A stretch of 64,000 bases of DNA from Fibrisoma limi BUZ 3. GTDB lineage: Bacteria; Bacteroidota; Bacteroidia; Cytophagales; Spirosomataceae. The position numbers and the translations under genes were made by a program. Positions within the stretch are counted from its first letter, which is position 1. Each line of letters begins with the position of its first letter. Below are positions 17,201 through 26,902 of the stretch, in pieces. The notes under the pieces are model-generated. The model had not been told where the DNA came from, did not search any database, and saw only the letters and a program-made list of their open reading frames with translations. Location of the stretch: contig NZ_CAIT01000006.1 of assembly GCF_000296815.2 (NCBI RefSeq), positions 1,308,777-1,372,776 on the forward strand. The letters are read 5' to 3'.

Positions 17201-17941
17201 CTACCAGGCAAGTTCTTTCTTATTCCGGAAAAACTTTCCCGTGGGGCCGTCGTTGTCGAGCAGGGCTGCCCAGACGATACCGGCGGCCCCATCCGCCACG
17301 GGTTGAGCGCCCATAGCTTCTCCCCCTTCGAAGGTCGCCGTGAAACCGGGGCATACGGCATTGATTAATACGTTACCTTCTTTTTCTTCCAGCGCCAGCT
17401 TCGAAGTCAGGGCGTTCAGCGCGGCTTTCGATACGGCGTAGCTCGTTCCCATCTGGTTGCTGGTCGACAGGCCAAACATGGGGTCGCCGTGCGAACCGGC
17501 CCCGCTGGAAACGTTGACAATCCGGCCGGCCGGGCTCTGCCGAAGCAGCGGCAGCAATGCCTGAATGAGCCGCCATGCCCCAAAGAGCGTGGTTTCCATC
17601 ACCGCATGAGCCTGATCCAGGTCGGCCGTAGCAGCCTGTTCGCCGTAGGCCGACGTACCGGCCGCGTTGTTGATAAGAATGTCGAGCCGACCAATATCCT
17701 GCTGAATATGCTCGACAAGTTGCCGGATGCTTTCGGGCTGTGCTACGTCAAGGACATACGGCCGAACGTCCACTCCTTCGTCCTGCAAGCGGTTGGCCAG
17801 CGTTTCGGCGGCTTCCGGGCGCCGGGCTGTCAACAGGGTGATAATGCCCTGACTGGCCAGTTGTTGGCATACAGCAAACCCAATCCCTTCGGGCCGGCCA
17901 ACGCCGGTGACCAGGGCGACCCGTTTGTTAGTTGCATCCAT
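17201..17941 (-). CDS. Short-chain dehydrogenase/reductase
   Basis: 246 residues, NAD(P)-dependent Rossmann oxidoreductase. The cofactor motif is TGVGRPEGIG (near residue 13), followed by LINNAAGTS (NNAA in place of the usual NNAG) and catalytic Ser in VNVSSGAGSHG with YAVSK near residue 170. Arg in LTARRPE suggests NADP preference. It resembles carbonyl reductase-like SDRs. Substrate unknown. It ends four bases from the convergent unknown gene and is divergent from the oxoprolinase. Confidence 0.9.
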   Translation of the reverse strand: MDATNKRVALVTGVGRPEGIGFAVCQQLASQGIITLLTARRPEAAETLANRLQDEGVDVRPYVLDVAQPESIRQLVEHIQQDIGRLDILINNAAGTSAYGEQAATADLDQAHAVMETTLFGAWRLIQALLPLLRQSPAGRIVNVSSGAGSHGDPMFGLSTSNQMGTSYAVSKAALNALTSKLALEEKEGNVLINAVCPGFTATFEGGEAMGAQPVADGAAGIVWAALLDNDGPTGKFFRNKKELAW

Positions 17942-18061
17942 CTATTTTTGGTAATGAGTTCGTGAAATCTCGCTCAATCCTGTTTTCGGCTATTAAGTTT
18001 ACGTACTTTGGCCATTTTTAGCAATTAATCAGCCTGACAATTATTGACTGATCTCCACCGT

Positions 18062-21000
18062 ATGTGGCAAATCTGGATTGATACCGGCGGCACCTTCACC
18101 GACGGCCTTGCGCTTGACCCAACCGGCATTTTACATCGCACCAAAGTACTCAGCAGCAGCCAACTGCGAGGACGTTTGGTTGCAGGCTCAATACTAACAA
18201 CCAGCGGTCAGACGTTCCGTCAGACCGAGTCACACAATGAGCCCAGGCCGGTCTCCGACGGTCTGACGGAACGTCTGACCGACTCACCCGACGACATGCT
18301 GACACAATCGCTCAGGCTCGAAGCGCCCTGGATCAAGGCACCCATCTTCGACGGTTATCGGTTGCGTGTAGTCGAGACCGGCGATGAATTTACGGTTCAT
18401 TCGCTGACAACCGATGGTCTGCTTCAGCTTGCTGATACGGCCAGTGGGCAACGGTCCGACGCATCGGTTCGTCTGCACGCTGAAAAAACGGATTTACCGC
18501 TAACCGTCGAGTTGTTTACGGGCGAAGAAGCCCCCGTACTGGCCGCCCGCCTGCTCACCCAGACACCCCTGGGCCAGCCATTCCCGCCCCTGGAGATGCG
18601 GCTGGGTACGACCAAGGGGACCAACGCCCTGCTCGAACGCAAAGGCGGACGTGTGGCACTGCTAGTGACGAAAGGATTCCGGGACTTACTGACAATAGGC
18701 ACGCAACAACGGCCGAATCTGTTCCAACTGGCCATTCCCCCCGCCGAAGTGCTGTACGAAAACGTGCTGGAAGTAGACGAGCGCCTGACTGCCGACGGAC
18801 AACCTCTGACACCCATTTCGGCTGATACCATCCGGCAGCTTATTGAGCAGCTTCAACAGCAGCGCCCCGATGCCGTAGCGATCTCCCTGCTGAACGCGTA
18901 CCGTAATCCAACTCATGAACACCAGCTCCGCGATGCACTGACGGCTGCGGGATTTGACACCATTACGCTGTCGACGGACGTATCAACCGCTCCGCAGTAC
19001 GTTTCCCGCACCCAAACGGCTGTAGTCGATGCCTACCTGACACCGGTGTTAAAAACCTACCTGACCAATATTCAGGCGCAATTAAGCGGGAACCCTTCCA
19101 TCTGGGACCATCCAGTCCCGGACCATCCGGTCCGGGTCATGACCAGCGCGGGGGGATTGGTGAAAGCGGAGTTGTTTCGACCGAAAGATAGCCTGTTAAG
19201 CGGTCCGGCCGGGGGGATTATCGGCTCGGCAAGCGTTTGGGCTAAACTCCCTCTTAGAAATTCCCAACAACGTGTGCCACGCCAGAACGAGGTTCAGATG
19301 GGTGTGTTAACCCTCGATATGGGCGGTACAAGCACTGACGTTGCCCGAATCCAGAATGGGCTGGATTACCGATTTTCTACTAAAATCGGCCAGTTTGACC
19401 TGCAACTACCATCGCTCGCCATCGAAACCGTAGCGGCCGGGGGCGGTTCCATCTGCTGGTTCGATGGTCAGTTGCGGGTTGGTCCGCACAGCGCGGGAGC
19501 GACTCCCGGTCCGGCCTGCTACGGAGCCGGTGCTCCCGGCCAGCCATTGCTGCTGACCATTACCGATGTTAACCTGCTGCTGGGCAAGTTGCACCCGGCC
19601 CAATTCGGGATTCCGGTGTTCCCCGATAAAGCGGAAGCCGCCCTGCAACAGATCCTCGACCAGATCGGCGACACCGACCGGCTGACGGTCCTGCGCGGCT
19701 TTGAACGTATCGCCGACGAAGCGATGGCCGGGGCCATTCGCAAGATTTCCGTACAACGCGGCTTCGACCCGAGGGACTATGCCCTGCTGGTATTCGGTGG
19801 TGCGGGCGGCCTGCATGGATGCTCGGTTGCCCGGCTGCTTGGTATTGAGCAGTTGGTCTTGCCGTTTGACGGCGGGCTGCTCAGTGCCTATGGCATGGGG
19901 CAGGCACGTATTGAGCGCATGGCGTCGCGATCGGTGTTGCTGCCACTGACCGAAGTAGAACCCATATTGCCAGACCTGATCCTGGCGCTGGCGACTCAGG
20001 CTAAGGACGAACTAACGGCCGATGTAGGGACAGACCAGCCGATCGACGTACAGTCTGTTGTGCTCTACATGCGTCTGAAAGGCCAGGAAACCTCGCTTCC
20101 TGTTCCGTTAGCGGGCCATTTAAATGGCCCGCTAACGGAACGGTTTCAGTCGCACTACCAGCATCTTTATGGCCACTACCCCGAAGGTCGCTCTATTGAG
20201 GTAGAGAGCATTCGGGTACTGGCCAGCACTCAGACCGAGCAGACGGCCATTAGCCAGCCACCCACCCTGCATCGCCACGTCGTTCCTGCCTTCCAGGCCG
20301 GCCCGTACCCCGCCTACGACTGGACCGAATTACAGGAAGGCGATACGTTTCGCGGACCGGCGCTGCTGCTCAACCGAACCTCTTCGGCTTTCATCGAAGC
20401 AGGCTGGCGTCTGATCGTTCAGGCCGACCAGAACGCGGTGGTCGACTACATCGCCGATGTAGACGAGCCGACTGAACCTGAACTCAATGACGTAGCACAA
20501 ACCGAATTATTTGCCCGGCGGTTTATGGCCATTGCCGAAGAAATGGGCGCTCAGCTTCAGCGCACCGCCTTTTCGACCAATGTCAAAGAACGGCTCGACT
20601 TCTCCTGCGCCCTGCTGGATCAGAATGCTCAACTGGTTGCCAACGCCCCGCACATTCCCGTTCATCTGGGCAGCCTGGGGGTATGCGCCCGGCTGGTACT
20701 CGAGAAACTCTCAATCGGCCCCGGCGATGTAGTCATTACCAACCACCCTAAATACGGTGGCTCGCACCTACCCGACGTTACGTTGCTGAGCGGGGTCTTC
20801 TCCGACGAGGATGAATTAGTTGGCTACGTAATCAACCGGGCGCACCACGCCGAAATTGGCGGTCGAGTGCCCGGTTCCATGCCGCCCGATGCCACTAATC
20901 TGGCCGAGGAAGGCGTTGTGCTGGAGCCGCAGTACGTCGTAAAAAACGGCGTATTTCGCTGGGATGGCCCCGATGGTCTGGCCACGCGGTTCACTGACGG

Positions 21001-22138
21001 CCCCTACCCGACCCGCGCCCTGGCCGAAAACCGGGCCGACATCGAAGCGGCTCTGGCTTCCCTACGAGCGGGCGAACAGGCTCTGAAACAACTGGTTCGT
21101 CAGCATGGGTCACCGGCAGTTCAGCATTATATGCAGCAACTGAAGCAATCGGCGGCCCAGGCTATCCACCAGCGCCTGACCGGAGGTCTGACGCGGTACG
21201 TCCCCCAACAAGCTATCAACATACCACCTGAAGATCAAACTGATAACGACCATCAGACCTCCGGTCAGACGATGGTGACGCTGGTGCAGGCTGAAGAAGC
21301 CCTCGACGACGGCCACCGGATTGTCGTTCAGCTAACGCTTGACCAGCAGACGTTAACAGTCGATTTTACGGGTACTTCGCCGGTTCATCCCAACAATCTC
21401 AACGCTAACGTATCCGTTCTGCACAGTGCCGTGCTCTACGTGTTGCGGCTCTGGATTGAAGCGGATTCGGCTGATCCGTCGGCATCGGGAAGCATCCCGC
21501 TGAACGAAGGCCTGATGGAACCCGTTCGATTGATCCTGCCCGAATCCTCTTTTCTCAATCCAGTCTTTTCCGAAGACGGCCACACCTGCCCGGCCGTAGT
21601 GGGCGGTAACACAGAGGTCAGCCAACGCCTGGTTGACACGCTCCTGAAAGCCCTGGGATTAGCCGCCTGTAGCCAGGGAACGATGAACAATTTCCTATTC
21701 GGCACCGATGCATTTGGCTATTACGAAACCATCGGGGGTGGCGCGGGTGCCACGGTGGGGGCCGACGGCCGTTCGGCAGTGCATCAGCACATGACCAATA
21801 CGAAACTCACGGACCCCGAAGAACTCGAACGGCGCTACCCTGTCCGGCTCCACCAGTTCAGCATCCGAGAAGGCTCTGGAGGAGCCGGCCGTTGGCGCGG
21901 TGGCGATGGAATTATCCGGGAGATTGAGTTTCTGGAACCGGTGCAGGCAACGCTCCTGAGTCAGCACCGGATCGTGGCGCCTTATGGGCTCAACGGTGGC
22001 GATTCGGGGAAGCCGGGCCGACAGACCCTGCTTCATGCGGATGGCACCGTAGACGACTTACCCGGCATTTTTTCGCGGGCGATGCAAACCGGCGACCGAA
22101 TCCGGATCGAAACACCGGGGGGCGGTGGGGTTGGCTAG
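18062..22138 (+). CDS. Fused hydantoinase A/B, 5-oxoprolinase type, with in-frame palindromic insertions
   Basis: About 1,358 residues from ATG 18062 (WQIWIDTGGTFTDG); a TTG at 18044 is less likely. ATP-dependent opening of 5-oxoproline or hydantoin rings. The HyuA half carries IDTGGTFTDG, SAGGLVKAELF, SGPAGGIIGS and LDMGGTSTDVARI. The HyuB half starts about residue 810 with MAIAEEMGAQLQRTAFSTN, then GDVVITNHPKYGGSHLPD and RAHHAEIGGRVPGSM. Four stretches of coding DNA are palindromes (18205-18281, 19104-19136, 20102-20141, 21176-21268), adding residues about 48-74, 348-358, 681-694 and 1039-1070 that fall between conserved blocks. All keep the frame. Confidence 0.92.
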   Translation: MWQIWIDTGGTFTDGLALDPTGILHRTKVLSSSQLRGRLVAGSILTTSGQTFRQTESHNEPRPVSDGLTERLTDSPDDMLTQSLRLEAPWIKAPIFDGYRLRVVETGDEFTVHSLTTDGLLQLADTASGQRSDASVRLHAEKTDLPLTVELFTGEEAPVLAARLLTQTPLGQPFPPLEMRLGTTKGTNALLERKGGRVALLVTKGFRDLLTIGTQQRPNLFQLAIPPAEVLYENVLEVDERLTADGQPLTPISADTIRQLIEQLQQQRPDAVAISLLNAYRNPTHEHQLRDALTAAGFDTITLSTDVSTAPQYVSRTQTAVVDAYLTPVLKTYLTNIQAQLSGNPSIWDHPVPDHPVRVMTSAGGLVKAELFRPKDSLLSGPAGGIIGSASVWAKLPLRNSQQRVPRQNEVQMGVLTLDMGGTSTDVARIQNGLDYRFSTKIGQFDLQLPSLAIETVAAGGGSICWFDGQLRVGPHSAGATPGPACYGAGAPGQPLLLTITDVNLLLGKLHPAQFGIPVFPDKAEAALQQILDQIGDTDRLTVLRGFERIADEAMAGAIRKISVQRGFDPRDYALLVFGGAGGLHGCSVARLLGIEQLVLPFDGGLLSAYGMGQARIERMASRSVLLPLTEVEPILPDLILALATQAKDELTADVGTDQPIDVQSVVLYMRLKGQETSLPVPLAGHLNGPLTERFQSHYQHLYGHYPEGRSIEVESIRVLASTQTEQTAISQPPTLHRHVVPAFQAGPYPAYDWTELQEGDTFRGPALLLNRTSSAFIEAGWRLIVQADQNAVVDYIADVDEPTEPELNDVAQTELFARRFMAIAEEMGAQLQRTAFSTNVKERLDFSCALLDQNAQLVANAPHIPVHLGSLGVCARLVLEKLSIGPGDVVITNHPKYGGSHLPDVTLLSGVFSDEDELVGYVINRAHHAEIGGRVPGSMPPDATNLAEEGVVLEPQYVVKNGVFRWDGPDGLATRFTDGPYPTRALAENRADIEAALASLRAGEQALKQLVRQHGSPAVQHYMQQLKQSAAQAIHQRLTGGLTRYVPQQAINIPPEDQTDNDHQTSGQTMVTLVQAEEALDDGHRIVVQLTLDQQTLTVDFTGTSPVHPNNLNANVSVLHSAVLYVLRLWIEADSADPSASGSIPLNEGLMEPVRLILPESSFLNPVFSEDGHTCPAVVGGNTEVSQRLVDTLLKALGLAACSQGTMNNFLFGTDAFGYYETIGGGAGATVGADGRSAVHQHMTNTKLTDPEELERRYPVRLHQFSIREGSGGAGRWRGGDGIIREIEFLEPVQATLLSQHRIVAPYGLNGGDSGKPGRQTLLHADGTVDDLPGIFSRAMQTGDRIRIETPGGGGVG
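18205..18281. repeat. Family A palindromic element inside the oxoprolinase gene
   Basis: The arms 18205-18227 and 18259-18281 are perfect 23-bp complements, core GGTCAGACGTTCCGTCAGACC, with a 31-base loop. Each arm is itself close to palindromic. The core matches the elements at 27556 and 63760. Confidence 0.9.
19104..19136. repeat. Two tandem small hairpins inside the oxoprolinase gene
   Basis: GGGAC-CATCCA-GTCCC (19104-19119) is followed by CCCGGACC-ATCC-GGTCCGGG (19117-19136). They encode IWDHPVPDHPV just before the conserved RVMTSAGG block. Confidence 0.55.
20102..20141. repeat. 40-base perfect palindrome inside the oxoprolinase gene
   Basis: 20-bp arms meet with no loop at TTTAAA (20102-20121 and 20122-20141). 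It encodes the VPLAGHLNGPLTER segment. Confidence 0.9.
21176..21268. repeat. 16-bp inverted repeat inside the oxoprolinase gene
   Basis: CTGACCGGAGGTCTGA (21176-21191) and its exact complement (21253-21268) enclose 61 bases. The GGTCTGA word links it to family A. The encoded segment is Gln/Asn/Asp-rich and unlike the surrounding enzyme. Confidence 0.75.
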
Positions 22139-22165
22139 TTTCCCGTTTCGTTGTATGTTAGGCCC

Positions 22166-23104
22166 ATGATTGATCAAGTGAAAGCCGCTTTTTTTGGGGC
22201 GGCCGTCGGCGACGCGCTGGGCGTACCGGTTGAGTTTATGTCAAGAGCAGCCCTGAGCCGAAACCCGGTTATTGATTACAGAGGATACGGCGTCTGGCAT
22301 CAGCCACCGGGTACTTTTTCAGATGATAGTTCGCTCTTTTTCTGCACGGCCGAGAGCCTCTGCCACGGTTTTGACGTAGTAGACGTTGCTAACCAGTTCG
22401 TTCGCTGGTACCAGCAAGGCTACTGGGGTGCCCATGATGAGGTGTTTGATATTGGCGGTGCAACACGAGCAGCGCTTACACGAGTCATTAATGGAGCCAG
22501 CCCGGCCTTATCAGGTGGATTTCTGGAGCACGACAATGGGAACGGCTCGCTCATGCGGATTTTACCCATCGCGTTTTACCTACGTAACGAGCCGTCGATG
22601 CGTGCCCGATTTGATACGGTCAAAGACCTTTCGGCTATCACGCACGGTCACTTCCGTTCGGTGATGGCCTGCTTTGTTTACGTCGAACTGGCCATTCAAC
22701 TGCTGGTCGACGCTGACATTCCGGTCGCCTATGCTCGAATGCAGACCCGTGTTAACGACTTCATTGCCGAAAACTCGTTCTCACCGGCCGAAATCCAGTT
22801 GTTTGACCGAATCCTGAAAGCCGATCTGTCCAGTGTCAGCGAGCAGGATATCCGCAGTTCCGGCTACGTACTGGATACGCTGGAGAGTGGTCTTTGGTGC
22901 CTATTGACTACCCAATCGTTTGACGAAGCGGTATTAAAAGCGGTGAATCTGGGCGAGGACACCGACACCACCGGAACGGTCACGGGCGGGTTGGCCGGGC
23001 TGGCATACGGCTACGGGGCCATTCCAACCCACTGGATTCATGACCTCGCCAAACGGGAAGCGATCGGGAAGCTGGCCGAGCGTTTTGCCCAGCGGTATAT
23101 GTAG
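22166..23104 (+). CDS. ADP-ribosylglycohydrolase (DraG-like) family protein
   Basis: 312 residues from ATG 22166 (MIDQVKAAFFGAAVGDALGVPVE); a TTG at 22151 is less likely. Removes ADP-ribose from proteins or nucleotides using two Mg2+ ions. Metal sites are visible: GTFSDDSSL (the usual TDDT-type motif, here SDDS), EHDNGNGSLMRILP and LGEDTDTTGTVTGGLAG near the C-terminus. It follows the oxoprolinase by 27 bases in the same direction and is likely in its operon, though a functional link is not evident. Target unknown. Confidence 0.88.
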   Translation: MIDQVKAAFFGAAVGDALGVPVEFMSRAALSRNPVIDYRGYGVWHQPPGTFSDDSSLFFCTAESLCHGFDVVDVANQFVRWYQQGYWGAHDEVFDIGGATRAALTRVINGASPALSGGFLEHDNGNGSLMRILPIAFYLRNEPSMRARFDTVKDLSAITHGHFRSVMACFVYVELAIQLLVDADIPVAYARMQTRVNDFIAENSFSPAEIQLFDRILKADLSSVSEQDIRSSGYVLDTLESGLWCLLTTQSFDEAVLKAVNLGEDTDTTGTVTGGLAGLAYGYGAIPTHWIHDLAKREAIGKLAERFAQRYM

Positions 23105-23124
23105 TAAACTACTGCTCAAACCGT

Positions 23125-23625
23125 TCAGCTCTCCCAGGCTCCCAGCAACCGCCGGACGACGATGATCTCACCGACGTGGTAAGCCGTATGGTCGGCGATG
23201 AGCAGGGCTTCGCGGAGCAAATTTTGTCCGTCGCCGTGCGGGAAGGGTTCGTATAAATCGTGTTGAGGGTCCTGAAGTAAGCCAATGAATGCATCCCGGT
23301 CCTGGCGGATGCGGGTGAGGGTGTCGTCCCAGGCAGCGTCGTCGGCCGGAGCCACTTCCTTAGGCCAGTAGCCCTCCGGCCAGGGCGGTGACTGATAAGC
23401 CGGATCGCGGGAAAACTCCAGGATGTCGTGCTGCGTAACGCGGATGTGATCGACCAGTTGCCAGATGCTATATGGCAGCTTGTCCGGCACAACACCCCGC
23501 AGCGTTGGCGGCAGATCCCGTAGCGCATCCTCCAGTGACTGATGGGCCTCGGAGCGGGTCAGAAGTTTAACCAGTTGGTTACGGAGCGCGGTTTCTCCGA
23601 CAGACTGTTGCGTGGGTTGAGCCAT
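23125..23625 (-). CDS. DinB-like family protein
   Basis: 166 residues, a four-helix bundle of the DinB/YfiT type. His residues at LVDHIRVTQHD (near 59) and ADHTAYHVGEI (near 144) form the typical metal-binding triad. Members act as thiol-dependent transferases or have unknown roles. It converges with the ADP-ribosylglycohydrolase gene 20 bases away and no partner gene is evident. Confidence 0.8.
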   Translation of the reverse strand: MAQPTQQSVGETALRNQLVKLLTRSEAHQSLEDALRDLPPTLRGVVPDKLPYSIWQLVDHIRVTQHDILEFSRDPAYQSPPWPEGYWPKEVAPADDAAWDDTLTRIRQDRDAFIGLLQDPQHDLYEPFPHGDGQNLLREALLIADHTAYHVGEIIVVRRLLGAWES

Positions 23626-23747
23626 GAAATCCCGGATTGTAGTTTCAGCTTTTGACTCGCTCCAAGGCCCTTTTGTTTGCCTATATCCTCTCTTTTGTTA
23701 ACCAAAGAGGTCAAGATCTGGTATCCCCGCTACGCTGCCCCACGTAC

Positions 23748-24614
23748 TTACCGCTGGTACACCCGGACGTAATCCACCTCGAAGCGGCTCGGGAACGTAG
23801 TGGCCGTGGGGTCTCCGCCGTTGTCGCCACCGATGGCCAGATTCAAAAGCAGGTAGTGCGGCTGGTGAAACGGATTGACGTTCGTGCCGTCGCCGTTGAT
23901 GGTTTCGGTTAGCTCAACCCGGTTCAGTAACAGATCATCCACGTATAGGCTGATCGCGGTCTGATCCCAGTCCATACGCCAGACGTGAAATTTCTTCGAC
24001 CAGGCAGGGTCGTTGAATGACTCAATGGCTCTGGTTGTTGTTCGCCACTTGGCCGTATATCGTTTATTTGTGCCCCACGCTATGTTGGCCAGCAGCATGT
24101 TACGATAGTACTCCATGATGTCAATCTCGCCGTTGGATGGCCATTCGCCCGCTACGCCCAGCGTCCAGAACGCAGGCCATAGTCCCGGCCGGGTATCGAT
24201 ACGTCCCCGCATTTCGAAGCGACCGTATTGCCAGCTATGCAGACCGGCAGTTTTCAGGCTCGAAGAAGTGTATTCAATGGTTGATCGCCCGGTTTTCCAG
24301 TTTGTGCTGCCCGCCTGGTAGTCAGGATTCGGGCGGCTCTCCCGACGGCCTTCGATCACCAGCATACCATTCCGGCAACGGGCGTTGTCGGGCTGGTACC
24401 ACTGGCGTTCGTGGTTCCGGACAAACCCCTTTTCGAACGTCCAGTTCGCAGGGTCTGGCGGACCATCTACGTTGAATTCATCGGCCCAGACCAGCTTCCA
24501 GACCGTATCCGACGGTGCGACCTGCCGGGAAGTTGTCACTGGAAATGATTCTGGTGCAGACATCAGGCCTAAGCCAATGGCGGAGAGTCCTAAAAGGGGT
24601 ACGAATCGATTCAT
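23748..24614 (-). CDS. Secreted glycoside hydrolase family 16 (beta-glucanase-like)
   Basis: 288 residues with an N-terminal signal-like stretch (RFVPLLGLSAIGLGLM). The GH16 catalytic motif is complete: GEIDIMEYY near residue 152, with both Glu and the Asp. Other family marks are VWADEFN, WQYGRFEMRGRI, GLWPAFWTLG and LLLNLAIGG. It likely cuts beta-1,3 or beta-1,3/1,4 glucans (laminarin, lichenan) outside the cytoplasm. Its promoter region is shared with the divergent deacetylase 75 bases away, hinting at joint use on polysaccharide. Confidence 0.92.
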   Translation of the reverse strand: MNRFVPLLGLSAIGLGLMSAPESFPVTTSRQVAPSDTVWKLVWADEFNVDGPPDPANWTFEKGFVRNHERQWYQPDNARCRNGMLVIEGRRESRPNPDYQAGSTNWKTGRSTIEYTSSSLKTAGLHSWQYGRFEMRGRIDTRPGLWPAFWTLGVAGEWPSNGEIDIMEYYRNMLLANIAWGTNKRYTAKWRTTTRAIESFNDPAWSKKFHVWRMDWDQTAISLYVDDLLLNRVELTETINGDGTNVNPFHQPHYLLLNLAIGGDNGGDPTATTFPSRFEVDYVRVYQR

Positions 24615-24689
24615 ACTTGCGATTTGTTTGCTTGCGTAAAAGAACTGAACTACGTTTACCTATCCAATTTGGTCAATTAGTTACCCCCT

Positions 24690-25628
24690 ATGCTTCGATT
24701 TGTCGTCTTCTTAGTTGCAGCAGCCAGTCTTGCTCAGTCCGTTTCAGCCCAGAAACAAATCTGTATTACCGTCGATGATCTACCAACAGTATCCCGGGTT
24801 TATCAAACAGCCGGTGGTCGGGACACCCTGACCCAGCGCCTGCTCAGCCACCTTACGCACCACCGGGTTCCGGCCATCGGGTTCGTGATTGGCAATCTGC
24901 TCCTGACCGAATCCCGCGTTGATTCCGGGCAGATCAGGCTGCTGAACCGCTGGCTGGATGCGGGTATGGAGCTTGGTAATCATACGTTCGCTCACAAAGA
25001 CTACAACAACGTATCAGCGCCGGTTTATCAGCAGGATGTGCTGGGCGGAGAAACGCTACTGAAACCCCTGCTTCAGCAACGCGGTCAGTCGCTACGTTAC
25101 TTCCGACATCCGTTCCTGCACCGGGGTAACACACCGGGCAAATGCGATTCGCTGAGTCAATTTCTGAGCAGCCGGGGGTATCAGGAAGCGCCAGTTTCGG
25201 TCGATAATGGCGATTACCTGTTCTCGGCGGCCTATGATCGGGCCTTATTGCAGCACAACGCAACCCTGGCCGCGTCTGTTGGCAACCAGTACGTATCGTA
25301 CATGCTGGACTGTATTCACTATTACGAAGCTCAGGCCGACTCGCTGTTTAGTCGGCCCATTCCGCACATTCTGCTGATGCACGCCAACACCATCAATTCC
25401 GTTTACCTCGGCGAACTGCTGACCCGTTTAGCCGCCGACGGGTATAGCTTCATACCGCTGGAACAGGCTCTGCAAGACCCGGCCTACCGCTCAACGGACA
25501 AATACGTCGGCAAGGCCGGTATTTCGTGGCTCCACCGCTGGGCGCTGACTCAGGGCAAAAAGGGCAGCTTCTTCAAAGGCGAACCCGAAGTTCCCGAAGT
25601 GATCAATACGTTGGCAACCGGCCGATGA
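24690..25628 (+). CDS. Secreted polysaccharide deacetylase (NodB domain)
   Basis: 312 residues. Signal peptide 1-20 (ends VSAQ). NodB features are ICITVDDLPT (catalytic and metal Asp), NHTFAHKDYNN (the HxxxH-type metal site) and RYFRHPFLHRG. It removes acetyl or other acyl groups from polysaccharide such as chitin, xylan or peptidoglycan; which one cannot be told. Divergent from the GH16 gene. Confidence 0.88.
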   Translation: MLRFVVFLVAAASLAQSVSAQKQICITVDDLPTVSRVYQTAGGRDTLTQRLLSHLTHHRVPAIGFVIGNLLLTESRVDSGQIRLLNRWLDAGMELGNHTFAHKDYNNVSAPVYQQDVLGGETLLKPLLQQRGQSLRYFRHPFLHRGNTPGKCDSLSQFLSSRGYQEAPVSVDNGDYLFSAAYDRALLQHNATLAASVGNQYVSYMLDCIHYYEAQADSLFSRPIPHILLMHANTINSVYLGELLTRLAADGYSFIPLEQALQDPAYRSTDKYVGKAGISWLHRWALTQGKKGSFFKGEPEVPEVINTLATGR

Positions 25629-25711
25629 CGGCGGTCTTTTTTTGCCGATTTCACGTTGGAAGACATGCAATTTCGTACATTAATGCATCCTCTTCACAAC
25701 GCACATTTAGT

Positions 25712-26800
25712 ATGAAACGCTTCCTGACTGCCCAATGTCAACTGCTTGTTTTTCTCGTTGTCTGTCTAGCTGTACACACCAGTTTCGGGCAAAGTACGTC
25801 GACAATTAAGGACTTCTGTATCGACAAAAACAGAATTTGGATCTTAACCAGCAACGGGTCCATTCAGCAGCTGGACCCCAAAACCCGCCAGACGCTTGCG
25901 GAGGAAATTATCGATGAACAGGAAAGCGCGCTACAATCACTAACCCTCGATCAGGCCGGGGCGCTGATCGTAACCGACGATCAGCAGCGTATCCGTCGGT
26001 ACAACCCTGCTAAAAAGAACTGGCAGTTGGTAGCGACCTCGCCACATAAGCTGTTTGGTGTTACGTTCAACCGCCAGAACCGGTGTTTTCTGCTTACTAA
26101 CAAAGGGATCGTTGACCCGAACACCCAGACAACATTTTTCCCGGATACGTCTTTTTACCTGAATCATCAAATACGGTATAAAAACGGCTGGTTTGAGAAA
26201 CCTACGTTTTTCATGGACCGCCGGGATAATCTGTGGGTCGGTTTTGCCTACGGCGAATGGGGTGGTGATTTATTTATCTTCGACACGAAGCAGTTAAAAT
26301 TTATCCGCCCTCAACTTGCTGATTTCAAAATCGAGTTGAATTGCATACAATCAATCTGCGAAGACGATACATCTGTGTTTGTGTCGGCTGGGATGAGTCA
26401 TTTTACAGCCCGTGGCGGCTTATTACAATTCAATAAGGTTGATGGAGGTATTCTGCTCAAAAGCGATTCGTACTGGAAGAAAATCTCCTCCAATCGCTCA
26501 CAATTAACGAACGGTGAATACATTGGACCCGTAGCGATTAACCCTACTAACAATCACCTGTACTTCTACTCCCAGAACGGCATCTTCCAGGGCGATCTGA
26601 CCAAAGACCTTTCTACGATTGAGAACTGGCAAAACCTTGTCAAACCGACGCTGACATGGACCGCTGGACAAAAAAACGCCGTGGGACCGGCTATGAACGT
26701 CCTGAAAATGCAGTTCACCAATTCCGGAACACTGGTATTTCTTACCGAACACGACGGCATTGGTCTGTACGACAAAGCCGGTTTAACCCTGGTTCGATGA
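25712..26800 (+). CDS. Secreted beta-propeller-like protein
   Basis: 362 residues from ATG 25712, where a signal peptide begins (KRFLTAQCQLLVFLVVCLAVHTSFGQ). The open frame runs upstream into the previous gene, but that part is not a believable N-terminus. Repeats such as IWILTSNGSIQQLDP, DNLWVGFAYGEW and NHLYFYSQNGIFQGDL recall the propeller blades of two-component regulator-like periplasmic domains. No catalytic motif; family not recognized. It follows the polysaccharide deacetylase by 83 bases. Confidence 0.8.
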   Translation: MKRFLTAQCQLLVFLVVCLAVHTSFGQSTSTIKDFCIDKNRIWILTSNGSIQQLDPKTRQTLAEEIIDEQESALQSLTLDQAGALIVTDDQQRIRRYNPAKKNWQLVATSPHKLFGVTFNRQNRCFLLTNKGIVDPNTQTTFFPDTSFYLNHQIRYKNGWFEKPTFFMDRRDNLWVGFAYGEWGGDLFIFDTKQLKFIRPQLADFKIELNCIQSICEDDTSVFVSAGMSHFTARGGLLQFNKVDGGILLKSDSYWKKISSNRSQLTNGEYIGPVAINPTNNHLYFYSQNGIFQGDLTKDLSTIENWQNLVKPTLTWTAGQKNAVGPAMNVLKMQFTNSGTLVFLTEHDGIGLYDKAGLTLVR

Positions 26801-26902
26801 AAAGCCGCATAGAAAACGACTGACTCAATGGCGTTCGAACGCCGACTGCCAACAATTTTCGGTTAATCGGGTTATTTCAAAAAGAATTTTCTCACTCGGC
26901 TT

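Noticed and set aside
18205-21268. Palindromes as evidence that the oxoprolinase gene is a pseudogene
   Set aside because: The frame is uninterrupted and all catalytic-domain motifs are intact.
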